A stretch of DNA of 64,000 nt from an uncultured Campylobacter sp. (GTDB lineage Bacteria > Campylobacterota > Campylobacteria > Campylobacterales > Campylobacteraceae), in NCBI GenBank assembly GCA_900539255.1, contig UQBJ01000004.1:9557-73556 (forward strand). Reading direction: 5' to 3'. This document shows, in pieces, positions 1-7,294 of the stretch. The notes beneath the pieces were generated by a model. The model was not told the origin of the DNA, made no database searches, and worked only from the letters and a program-made list of their open reading frames with translations. Within the stretch, counting starts at the first letter, position 1. Every line of letters starts with the position of its first letter. A program made the position numbers and the translations under genes.

Positions 1-503
1 AAATGCTGCTTGATGTGGAATTTGACAAAAAAGTCAAGGTAAAAAAGAGTGATAAATTTAGCCTAAATGTCGATATAGACAGCTTTGCGCTGGTTCTTAA
101 AAACTTAATCGAAAACGCACTTAAATACTCAGATGATGGAATTTGCACTATCGAGTGCTTTGAAAACGGCTTTGTCGTCAAAAACAAGGGCAAACCCTTT
201 AAGCACGACTACACAGAATACCTAAAACCCTTTATCCGCGAAAAGGACAACAAAAAAGAAGGACTTGGGCTAGGGCTTTACATAGTGGATAAAACTTGCG
301 TAAGCCATCGTTTCGAGCTTTCGTATGAGTATAAAGGCTCAAATCACTGCTTTAAGGTTATCGCAGACAGCACTTTGGCAGAGCAAAAGAGCAAAAATTT
401 AGGCGATGAAAAAAGCGACAGCACAAGGGCGAAAATGTCGCCCCCCCCCCCCCCGCAATCTACGAGATTTTTTATGAGAGCAAGTGATGGGCAAGAAAAA
501 TAA
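1..503 (+). CDS. racS: Sensor histidine kinase, C-terminal ATPase part (RacS-like), 5' end outside window
   Basis: This is the C-terminal part of a membrane sensor kinase that autophosphorylates and passes phosphate to a response regulator. Seen: an N-box (LIENALKYS, about residues 35-43 of the visible part) and a G-box (GLGLGLYIV, about 87-95) of a HATPase domain. The histidine-bearing and sensor parts lie upstream of the window. The gene sits directly before recR, the order I recall for racRS-recR in C. jejuni, hence the RacS assignment (inference). A C14 tract near the 3' end (441-454) decides the tail. As sequenced the frame runs through a short proline stretch to a stop inside recR at 501-503; tract lengths of 13 or 15 would end it at other stops. 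This resembles the variable poly-C tail described for the H. pylori kinase ArsS. Confidence 0.8.
   Translation, partial: MLLDVEFDKKVKVKKSDKFSLNVDIDSFALVLKNLIENALKYSDDGICTIECFENGFVVKNKGKPFKHDYTEYLKPFIREKDNKKEGLGLGLYIVDKTCVSHRFELSYEYKGSNHCFKVIADSTLAEQKSKNLGDEKSDSTRAKMSPPPPPQSTRFFMRASDGQEK
441..454 (+). repeat. Homopolymeric C14 tract in kinase 3' end
   Basis: Fourteen consecutive C inside the kinase reading frame. With C15 or C12 the frame would end at TGA 485-487, which overlaps the recR ATG at 487 in a TGATG junction. With C13 it would stop about 20 nt after the tract. The present C14 reads on to 503. Such tracts are typical phase-variation sites in Campylobacter. Confidence 0.85.
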
Positions 504-1065
504 CGAAAAATTCAACGAGCTTGTGGCGAGTTTCGCGAGTTTGCCGACTATCGGCAAAAAAACAGCCATTCGGCTTGCGTATTTTGTGAGCTTGCAAAAC
601 CACCTTGCAGGCGCAAAACTCGCCCAAGACATAGAAAACGCCATTCGTTTCATCAAGCCTTGCAGCAAATGCGGAGCTTTGAGCGAAAACGAGCTTTGCG
701 AAATTTGCGCCGATGATGAGCGCGATAGGGATTTGCTCTGTCTTGTGGAGGACGCAAAGGACATTTTAATCCTTGAAGAAAGCGGCAGTTTCAACGGGCT
801 TTATTTCGTGCTTGACGAGCTAAATGACGAAAAAGTAGCAAAACTGCGTGCGATGATACTTGAATTTAGCGTCAAAGAGCTGGTTTTCGCGCTCACTCAT
901 TCTGTAAATGCCGAAGCGATGGGCTTTTTTGTGGAGGACAAGTTGGCGGACTTGAATTTGTCGATGAGCAAAATCGCCCAAGGCGTGCCAAGCGGCGTGC
1001 ATTTGGAAAATGTGGATTTCATCTCTTTGCATAAGGCTATGGTTTTTCGCACGAAACTTAAATGA
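487..1065 (+). CDS. recR: Recombination mediator protein RecR
   Basis: RecR acts with RecO/RecF in loading RecA at single-strand gaps. Seen: an N-terminal helix-hairpin-helix region, a C4 zinc finger (Cys59, Cys62, Cys71, Cys74) and a Toprim domain starting at about residue 82 ([14 protein letters not shown]). The 192 aa length is normal for the family. GTG at 484 is an alternative start, but ATG 487 overlaps the likely functional stop of the kinase. Translational coupling to the kinase is probable, so slippage in the upstream C-tract may also change recR translation. The C-terminal segment ([11 protein letters not shown]) fits the family. Confidence 0.95.
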   Translation: MGKKNNEKFNELVASFASLPTIGKKTAIRLAYFVSLQNHLAGAKLAQDIENAIRFIKPCSKCGALSENELCEICADDERDRDLLCLVEDAKDILILEESGSFNGLYFVLDELNDEKVAKLRAMILEFSVKELVFALTHSVNAEAMGFFVEDKLADLNLSMSKIAQGVPSGVHLENVDFISLHKAMVFRTKLK

Positions 1066-1140
1066 GCTAAATCCTAAATTCACGCAATTTGCTTTTGATA
1101 CTCTTGCTAAAATGCTGAATTTTATTTTAAACAAGGCTTA

Positions 1141-1177
1141 AAAAGGGTTTGCCTTAAAAGCTTGCAAACAACCTTTT
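1141..1177. terminator. Bidirectional hairpin terminator after recR
   Basis: AAAAGG-GTTTGC at 1141-1152 pairs with GCAAAC (1164-1169) and CCTTTT (1172-1177), with an 11-nt loop and a two-base bulge. It lies between two convergent genes, and A-rich and T-rich flanks allow use on either strand. Confidence 0.5.
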
Positions 1178-1275
1178 ATCCTTGTCATACTCAGCAAAAG
1201 CTGACAAATTTAGCGTTTAAATCAAAGCCAAAATGTTTGATAAACGCTATTTTGAAAATTTATGAGGCTTTTGCC

Positions 1276-2340
1276 TTACCATTGAAGTTTGCCCGTGTTG
1301 TTGGTTAAAATTTCCTTTGCACTTCTGTATTCTAGCTTTGCGCCATAAAGTTTGCAAATTTCGCTAAGATACTCGAAACTTTGCTTGTCGTCTTTGTTTA
1401 AGATGGCTTGTTTATACCCCTCAAATGAGGTGTCAAATTTAAGCTTTCTTTCATAATGGGCTTGTTTCATTTTTTCAGCAAGCATTTGCCTGTTTTCAAT
1501 GATTTGCGGCAACTTTTCCATACATAAAGCCGCGATTTCCTCGTAGCGTTTTTTGCTGATTTCAGCCTGCGCAAAGACACCAAAAAGCGTTTCTAGCGCA
1601 AAATCTATCGTTTTGCTCATCGTTACCACAGCGATAGAACCGACAATGATAGCTAATGCTGGGGCGACAAAGCTTGCTACCAAAGGCGTCATCATCGGCG
1701 CAAGAGCAACTGCTAGCTTGCTTTCAAGCCCTACGCTAATAATAGCAATCACCGCAGTGAAAAAGATTTTGGCAATAGCACTTAAAAGTTCCTTAAAACT
1801 TGAAATTTTGCCATTTATGTAATCACACACCGCATTTGTTATTTGCTTCATTTGCTCGGGAAAATTCTTCCAAATCGCATTCATTTTGGTGATTATAGGC
1901 TCAAAAATCTGCCTTAAAAGTGCCACAGAAATATCCGCATAGCCAAGCTCATTGTCTTGCATAAGCGCTTTTATCTCTTGCAAACTCTTTGTCGTGGCGT
2001 TCATAAGCCTTTGCGCCCTTATTTCTAGGCTTGTGTTTGAATTCTCGCTAAAAGCGTCCTTTATCTCAAACATTGCGTTGTTTGCTAAGGTTTTTAACGC
2101 CACCAAAACAGCATCACAAGCATCAGCGTTTGTATCCACGCTTTGTGCGATAACATTTGTTTGAGAATTTATGCTTTTATCCACAAGAACGCTTTGGATA
2201 TTTTTTACTCCGCCGCCTTCTTGAATGTATAGCTTAAAAGCTTGTTTGTAGGTATCAAGGCTAAATATATCAACCCCAAACCTTTCTTTTGTCCGTGTGC
2301 CTATTTCATCAATGATTTCATCATACAAAGTCTTTGTCAT
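1276..2340 (-). CDS. Unknown membrane-associated protein, partner of the adjacent glycine-zipper protein
   Basis: I do not recognise this 354 aa protein. Seen: a polar, helical N-terminal half (about 1-190), a strongly hydrophobic hairpin rich in Ala, Val and Ile at about 190-265 that could span or dip into the membrane, and a charged helical C-terminal part. The ATG is preceded by a good ribosome binding site (AAAGGATAA). It follows the 2411-3436 gene on the same strand, 70 bp downstream, with a strong hairpin in the gap, so the two probably form one functional unit whose expression ratio is set by that hairpin. No catalytic motif was seen. A membrane-acting effector pair is only a guess. 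Confidence 0.75.
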   Translation of the reverse strand: MTKTLYDEIIDEIGTRTKERFGVDIFSLDTYKQAFKLYIQEGGGVKNIQSVLVDKSINSQTNVIAQSVDTNADACDAVLVALKTLANNAMFEIKDAFSENSNTSLEIRAQRLMNATTKSLQEIKALMQDNELGYADISVALLRQIFEPIITKMNAIWKNFPEQMKQITNAVCDYINGKISSFKELLSAIAKIFFTAVIAIISVGLESKLAVALAPMMTPLVASFVAPALAIIVGSIAVVTMSKTIDFALETLFGVFAQAEISKKRYEEIAALCMEKLPQIIENRQMLAEKMKQAHYERKLKFDTSFEGYKQAILNKDDKQSFEYLSEICKLYGAKLEYRSAKEILTNNTGKLQW

Positions 2341-2374
2341 AGTTTATCCTTTCTGTTTAAAACCGAGTAAAATT

Positions 2375-2400
2375 AAAGGCAGGATTTAAATTCTGCCTTT
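2375..2400 (-). terminator. Intercistronic hairpin (attenuator or terminator)
   Basis: A 26-nt near-perfect palindrome with AAAGGCAG arms around an AT core sits between the two minus-strand genes and is followed on that strand by an AT-rich run. It could partly terminate transcription or stabilise the upstream message. Confidence 0.5.
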
Positions 2401-2410
2401 AACTCAACGC

Positions 2411-3436
2411 TTATTTGTCGCCGAATTTGCTTTGGATTTCGTCCATAAGCTCTTTGACCTTTTTTTGTTGCTTGATAATGTCTTGTGTGGTTTTATCATC
2501 ATCAAACAAAAGAGGACTTTTGATGATTTCGTGCGCTAACACAGCAAGTTGGCTCATCACCTCTATGCTTTTTTTCTCATCATCATTCCATCTTGTCCCG
2601 ACATTAGTAAAGCCTTTTTTGATGGCGATTTCCTCCACTATATCAACCGCTTTACCAAGATCTTCGTTTATCTTTATTAGTGTCCTTTCCGCCTCTTTTG
2701 CCCTATCGGCGATTTGCACCCAGAGCAATTCCTCAGCCTTTAAATGCTCGCAAACTACGCTTACAGCACTATAATAACTCATCGCGTCATATTTTTTGCT
2801 CTCAGCACTCTTTGCCCACACCAAGCCAGCCACAGCGATAACGGGTGCAGCGACTATACCACCAAGCAAGGCAGTGCCACCAGCCACGCCCAAGCCACCA
2901 GTGGCAAGCGAACCACCACCTAGCCAAGCCAAAGTTGCATTAGTTGCTGCTATTCCGCCAAGTGAGCCTATCGCTGCGCCCGTTGAGGCAGTCCCAAGCG
3001 CGCTCACAGCACCAAAAGCACCAATCCCAGCCAATGCTCCTGATGCAGCACCGCCAGCAATCGAGCCAATGGCAGTGTTGAGATTTATGATTTCTTGCCT
3101 CATCGTTTGAAGCTTGCTCAAATCAAAATCTTTGATGATTTCACTCAAATCTTTTTTGCATTCAAGTTCGAGTTTTTCGGCAACATTTACATAACGAGTC
3201 AAATTTCCCTCATTAACTAACGCCTTAACCTTGCCAAGCTTGTTAAAAAGCTTTTCAGCCTCTTGTTTGCGCTCGTTGAGATAGTTTTCACTTGCCTCAT
3301 ACATATCTTTTGCCGCTTCGTGATACTCGCCCGCACTCTTTGTGTCTTGGTAAGCATCATAGCCTTTTTTTGCGCCAAATGCAGCAACTGCACCAGCCCC
3401 TATCCAACCCAAAACGGGTATCAATGGTAATGCCAT
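2411..3436 (-). CDS. Glycine-zipper membrane protein of unknown function
   Basis: This 341 aa protein has a short hydrophobic N-terminus (ALPLIPVLGWIGAGAV), a helical charged region (about 30-120), then about 85 residues (about 122-207) made almost wholly of Gly, Ala, Leu, Ile and Ser with GxxxG spacing, including a WLGGGSLATGG stretch, and a charged helical C-terminus. Glycine-zipper runs of this sort pack membrane helices. I recall similar runs in uncharacterised bacterial proteins of scattered distribution, but cannot name a function. ATG 3436 was chosen because GAAAGGAC precedes it at good spacing; a longer reading from 3463 would crowd the upstream gene. It pairs with the 1276-2340 gene. 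Confidence 0.8.
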   Translation of the reverse strand: MALPLIPVLGWIGAGAVAAFGAKKGYDAYQDTKSAGEYHEAAKDMYEASENYLNERKQEAEKLFNKLGKVKALVNEGNLTRYVNVAEKLELECKKDLSEIIKDFDLSKLQTMRQEIINLNTAIGSIAGGAASGALAGIGAFGAVSALGTASTGAAIGSLGGIAATNATLAWLGGGSLATGGLGVAGGTALLGGIVAAPVIAVAGLVWAKSAESKKYDAMSYYSAVSVVCEHLKAEELLWVQIADRAKEAERTLIKINEDLGKAVDIVEEIAIKKGFTNVGTRWNDDEKKSIEVMSQLAVLAHEIIKSPLLFDDDKTTQDIIKQQKKVKELMDEIQSKFGDK

Positions 3437-3465
3437 TTTTTGTCCTTTCTTTGCTTTTTGCAAAT

Positions 3466-3753
3466 TTAAATTTTCATTCTAAAACGCTCATCAACGCCGT
3501 ATTTTTCTTGCAGTAAATTGCACGCTTTGGCGTTCAGTGCGTAGAATTTTCTTTTAGAATAAATGCTTGAAAAATACCGCTCAAACATTTCATCAACTCT
3601 ACATACCACAGGGCGTTGAGCGTAAATTTGACACTCATTTGTGTCTAAATTTAGCCACGAACACACCCCATCCCCCTTGTCAAACTCTTTAAGCTCGGCT
3701 ATTTTAGCTATGCTTTTACAGCAAGCTCCGCACTTCGTGCAAGCAAAGCTCAA
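3466..3753 (-). CDS. YkgJ-family cysteine-cluster protein
   Basis: A small 95 aa protein with the cysteine arrangement of the YkgJ/UPF0153 family, thought to bind zinc or iron. Seen: CxxCGACC at residues 5-12, a single Cys near residue 31, another near 41 and a Pro-Val-Val-Cys-Arg motif near 48-52. Function in the cell is not known. The only start that precedes the motif is TTG at 3753. A strong AAAGGAGGT sequence lies about 35 nt further upstream, too far to serve it, so the start is less certain than usual. It lies 29 nt upstream of the glycine-zipper gene and may be its first operon member. Confidence 0.8.
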   Translation of the reverse strand: MSFACTKCGACCKSIAKIAELKEFDKGDGVCSWLNLDTNECQIYAQRPVVCRVDEMFERYFSSIYSKRKFYALNAKACNLLQEKYGVDERFRMKI

Positions 3754-3967
3754 AGGCTTGTTTGTTTGTTCTTTTCTAACCTTGCACCTCCTTTAACGCT
3801 AAATTTTTCAAAAATTTATAGTAAAAATAAGGCGCATTGTTTTGCCCGCGCAAACGATATAAATGAGAAAAATTTGATAAATTTAAGGTATTTTTGAGTA
3901 AAAATTTTAAAAGGTTGAATTTTTGGGTGTAAAAAGGTGTCTTGTGCTTTAAAAGGCGCGTGCTAAC

Positions 3968-3989
3968 GAGAGAGAGAGAGAGAGAGAGA
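3968..3989. repeat. (GA)11 dinucleotide tract
   Basis: Eleven uninterrupted GA units. Dinucleotide tracts of this length are prone to slippage. It lies in the shared upstream region of divergent genes, about 215 nt ahead of the YkgJ start on the minus strand. Confidence 0.85.
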
Positions 3990-4287
3990 AAAAGTCCCCC
4001 GCCCAAACACTGCTCCCATTTTCGCTTTATTTAAAAGCGTTGCGTTAAGATGACATAAAGCGTTTGCAAAACTCGCTAAATTTACAGCATTTGCTTTCAA
4101 AGGCTCGTCCTTTTTTGAATTCTTTAAAATTGATTTTTGAATTCTAGCCTTATTTAGCTTAAAATCATCTTAAAATTCAGCAATGAAAATTTAATTTTCT
4201 TGCAAATTTAGAGCAAATGCAATGCAAACACAGCACTTATCAACTTGCAAATAATCTTTCCGTTGTAATTTCAGCGAAACTCAAATC

Positions 4288-4296
4288 TGCTATAAT
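4288..4296 (+). promoter_or_regulatory. Extended -10 promoter of ferredoxin gene
   Basis: TGCTATAAT lies 21 nt before ATG 4318. This is the typical vegetative (RpoD) promoter form in Campylobacter, with no -35 needed. It also excludes the in-frame ATG at 4297 as a start. Confidence 0.7.
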
Positions 4297-4317
4297 GTGC
4301 TTTTTTGGAGAAAATTT

Positions 4318-5985
4318 ATGAAAGATTTTGTCTTTATCAAAAATGACTTTTTAGTGCCATTACCCGATAGTATCAGCCTTTGTGAGCGTGATGAGCTTGA
4401 AAAATGGAGCGAAAATTCAAAGCAAGGCGAAAAATTCGCACTTATCAGCAACGAAAAAAGCCCAAACGCTCAAATTTACGCCCCTGAAATCAACTTTTAT
4501 CTTAAAAATTCGCAAGATGAGTGCTTGGATAAAGCAAAAAACACGCTTTTGCTTTACGAAGTGCGCGCAAGCCTTTATGATTTGGGGCTTGACTTGGAGT
4601 ATGACAAGCAAGTGGGCGCAAATGTCATCATCGCAAGCGCACAAGATAGGGGCGCATTGTGCGAATTTTTGGGGCAAAATGGCTTTAAGGCTTTGCAGGT
4701 GAGCGAAGTTTTAGGCGTGTATGGCAGCGTTGGAGAACTCGGCGTTATCACGCAAGAAAAGGGTGCAGAGCTTGAAATAGCGTGCGATTTTTTCTTTTAT
4801 GATGAGTTTAAAACAAGTTTTGACAAGCAAAGCGGGTGTTATGACTTGCGAAAATTCAGCGATGAGCGAGCTTTGCTTGAATTTTTACAGGTTAAAAGCC
4901 CCATTTATCGCTATAAAAATTATATAAACTACGACAGCAGCATTTGTCAGTATGATAAAAGGCGCGAAGAGTGCTGCGGCAAGTGCGCTGAGCTTTGCCC
5001 TAGCGTGGCGATACTCAAAGACGAGAGCAAGCGCGAGCTGGTGTTTTCGCAGGTTGATTGCGTGGGCTGTGGGGACTGCGTGAGCGTGTGTCCTAGTGGC
5101 AGCCTTGAATTTACGCCCTTGCCGAGTGCGAGTTTTTGGGCTTTGCTGGACTTTTACAAGGGCAAAAAAATCCTGCTTGTCGATGAAAAATTCGCCCTTG
5201 AAAGCCTTGAAATCAGCCTTGATAAAAATGTTTTGCCATTAGTGCTTAACAGCACTCAACTTAACGAAACCACGCTTTTAGCACTACTGCAAGCAAGTGG
5301 GGCAAATATAACTCTCTGTGCGACAAGGCTTTCAAAGGGCAATGAAGACGCCATAGCCCTTTTAAACGCTATTTTTGAGAGAAAATTTAACAAAAAGGCT
5401 ATTTTCGTGGTAAATGAAGCAAAAAATTTGCAAACTGCGCTTGAAAAATGTGAATTTATCGATGATTTGCGCTTTGATTTGCCCCAAAGTCCTATGCTTA
5501 AAAGGGAGCATTTTGCTAAAAGGCTCGCTCATATCGTGGGTGATGATGATTTGGGCGTGGTGAAAAGCGGCGAATGGGTGCGTTACGGACAAATCAAAGT
5601 CGATGAATCCCGCTGCACGCTGTGTTTGGCTTGCGTAGGCGCGTGCAATGTCGGTGCGCTCGTGGCTGATAGCAAGGATAATTCTTTAAAATTCAATGCC
5701 AGCCTTTGCACGACTTGCGCTTACTGCGTTAAAAGCTGTGCTGAACCTGATACTATCGCGCTTGAACGAAGTGGGATTGAGTTAAATGCCACTTATTTTG
5801 GCTTTCGCACGCTTGCTAGTGATGAGCTGTTTGCCTGCGTGGAGTGCGGCAAGGAATTTGCCACAAAAAAGGCGGTTGAAAGGGTAGCAAGCCTGATGAA
5901 AGGCAAATTTGCGGGCGATGAAAAAAGGCTCAAAACGCTTTACTGCTGCGCTGAATGCAAAGCAAAGTTGATGATATTTGGCTAA
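4318..5985 (+). CDS. Multi-cluster 4Fe-4S ferredoxin-like protein
   Basis: A 555 aa cytoplasmic iron-sulfur protein. Seen: a cluster-free N-terminal half; a first ferredoxin module with cysteine sets near residues 217-230 and 246-258 (CVGCGDCVSVCP); a second near 431-440 (CTLCLACVGAC) and 462-475 (CTTCAYCVKSC); then CVECG near 505 and a C-terminal CCAEC near 543, the last two resembling a zinc ribbon. Two [4Fe-4S] dicluster modules suggest electron transfer. I recall a homologue beside selA/selB and a DsbA-like gene in C. jejuni; the DsbA-like gene follows here too. A role in formate dehydrogenase or selenoprotein metabolism is inference. Start ATG 4318 follows GGAG. Confidence 0.85.
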   Translation: MKDFVFIKNDFLVPLPDSISLCERDELEKWSENSKQGEKFALISNEKSPNAQIYAPEINFYLKNSQDECLDKAKNTLLLYEVRASLYDLGLDLEYDKQVGANVIIASAQDRGALCEFLGQNGFKALQVSEVLGVYGSVGELGVITQEKGAELEIACDFFFYDEFKTSFDKQSGCYDLRKFSDERALLEFLQVKSPIYRYKNYINYDSSICQYDKRREECCGKCAELCPSVAILKDESKRELVFSQVDCVGCGDCVSVCPSGSLEFTPLPSASFWALLDFYKGKKILLVDEKFALESLEISLDKNVLPLVLNSTQLNETTLLALLQASGANITLCATRLSKGNEDAIALLNAIFERKFNKKAIFVVNEAKNLQTALEKCEFIDDLRFDLPQSPMLKREHFAKRLAHIVGDDDLGVVKSGEWVRYGQIKVDESRCTLCLACVGACNVGALVADSKDNSLKFNASLCTTCAYCVKSCAEPDTIALERSGIELNATYFGFRTLASDELFACVECGKEFATKKAVERVASLMKGKFAGDEKRLKTLYCCAECKAKLMIFG

Positions 5986-6075
5986 ATTTAGGCGTTTGCA
6001 GCGTGGGCGTTTGACGCTTTAAATTTGGTTTAAAAAAATGCTGTATGATAGCGAAAATTCACACAAAGGACAAAA

Positions 6076-6714
6076 ATGAAAAGTTTTAAAAAACTCGCGC
6101 AAACTGCGCTTTTGGTAGGGCTTTTAACAAGTGCTGCTTTGGGGCTTGACAAGTTTCAAAGCCTTGATAAACCCTTTGAAAACGAGCAAAACACCATCAT
6201 CGAAACCTTTTCGTTTTGGTGCGGGGGCTGTTACCATCACCACGAGCTAGGCACTTTGGCGAAAATCAAAGAAAAATTGCCAAATTTCACTTACAAAATT
6301 TACCCGCTCACGGAAGTGCCTTTTGGCGAGGAATTTGGCAGGCTTTATGCGTATGCGCAAAGCAAGGACGAGGCGGCTGGGCTTGATGCTACTCAAAAAA
6401 ACTCCGCAATGCACAAGCTCGCAGATGCTTATTTCGTGGCGATTTTCAAGCGCAAAATCAACTACACCGACTCACGCACTTTCACAAAGCTAGGGCTTAA
6501 AACGCTTGGTATCAGTCAAAAAGAGCTTGATGAGTTTGTCAAAAGCCCCAAAGGACAGCGAATTTACAAGGATTATGACAAGGCAAGTGCGGTTACAGAG
6601 GCTTATGGAGCTACGCCATCCTTTACGATAAACGGCAAATACTTTCTTTTGCTCCAAGATATACGCGGACTTGATGAAATGGTCGAGGTTATCAAGGACG
6701 CAAGCAAGAAATAA
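6076..6714 (+). CDS. DsbA-family periplasmic thiol:disulfide oxidoreductase
   Basis: A 212 aa exported thioredoxin-fold protein that should form or isomerise disulfides in periplasmic proteins. Seen: a signal peptide (residues 1-23, basic then hydrophobic, cleaved near AALG), an active site FWCGGC with Cys49 and Cys52, followed by three histidines, and a cis-proline loop (GATPSF, about 178-183). The CGGC dipeptide differs from the CPHC of E. coli DsbA, which would alter its redox potential. AAAGGAC precedes the ATG. The gene lies 90 bp after the ferredoxin gene, matching the C. jejuni order I recall. Confidence 0.9.
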   Translation: MKSFKKLAQTALLVGLLTSAALGLDKFQSLDKPFENEQNTIIETFSFWCGGCYHHHELGTLAKIKEKLPNFTYKIYPLTEVPFGEEFGRLYAYAQSKDEAAGLDATQKNSAMHKLADAYFVAIFKRKINYTDSRTFTKLGLKTLGISQKELDEFVKSPKGQRIYKDYDKASAVTEAYGATPSFTINGKYFLLLQDIRGLDEMVEVIKDASKK

Positions 6715-6797
6715 CGCCTAAATTCAAGCCTTGCGCGAGCTTAAAAGCAATAAAAAGCGAAAAATCCAAAGAAATTTTAAGATACACTTTAAATTTA

Positions 6798-7054
6798 TGG
6801 ATACTTCGCTAACGCTCAGTATGACAAATTTAGGCAAAAACCTAAATTTGATAGTTTGCTACACTTTAATGTCATCAAAGCTGGCAATGATGGTGGATTT
6901 TGTCATTTTGAGCGTAGCGAAAAATCCACAAAGATTAAAAGAAAACTTACCATTTTTGGATACTTCGCTAACGCTCAGTATGACAAGATTGAGTATTTTT
7001 TATAGTTTAAAATGTTTGTCATTTTGAGCCTTTTGCAAAAAGGCGAAAAATCCA
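6798..7054. repeat. Cluster of REP-like palindromic repeats (family A)
   Basis: Four copies in the 6715-7282 gap: 6798-6826 and 6957-6985 read TGGATACTTCGCTAACGCTC then AGTATGACA; 6901-6930 and 7017-7054 carry the opposite orientation (TGTCATTTTGAGC...GCGAAAAATCCA). Alternating orientations would fold as hairpins in RNA. The same family recurs near 40-40.6, 42.87 and 47.3-47.6 kb. The rest of this gap shows no gene; its reading frames are translated repeats. Confidence 0.85.
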
Positions 7055-7199
7055 TAAATTCCGTGTTGAGTATGGATACTTCGATAAGAATTTAGCGTGA
7101 TGAATTTATTAGCATAATAAGAAATTTTAGTATTGCAAGAAATTTATGGGATTTTTTCATTTGTGTCATAAGGCATTTTAAGGCAGAGATTTGCGGGTT

Positions 7200-7294
7200 G
7201 TTAGCTTGCTAAAATCATTGATTTTTGAATTGTTAGTTTTCTAAAATCATTGATTTCGCGAATTGTCAGTTTGCTAAAATCACTAATTTTTCAG
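7200..7294. repeat. Three imperfect 32-33 bp tandem repeats
   Basis: Units start at 7200, 7232 and 7265; each is GTTAGYTTGCTAAAATCATTGATTT with a variable GAATT end. The third unit runs into the 3' end of the minus-strand esterase gene, so the array probably grew by duplication of that end. Confidence 0.8.

Larger units (their letters stand above)
3754..4317. other. Divergent intergenic region
   Basis: About 560 bp between the minus-strand YkgJ gene and the plus-strand ferredoxin. It is AT-rich with many AAATTT sites, contains a (GA)11 tract and ends with an extended -10 box for the ferredoxin gene. A 76-codon minus-strand reading frame across the GA tract looks like low-complexity DNA, not a gene. 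Confidence 0.6.

Noticed and set aside
399..794. 131-codon antisense frame over recR
   Set aside because: Shadow of recR and the kinase; no signal of its own.
3776..4006. 76-codon minus-strand frame through the (GA)11 tract
   Set aside because: Its Leu-Ser repeats come from the CT dinucleotides and the rest is AT-rich intergenic DNA without a ribosome binding site. The frame would change with every repeat unit.
6731..7027. 98-codon frame containing FVILSVAKNPQ-type peptides
   Set aside because: These peptides are translations of the REP-like repeat family, not a protein.
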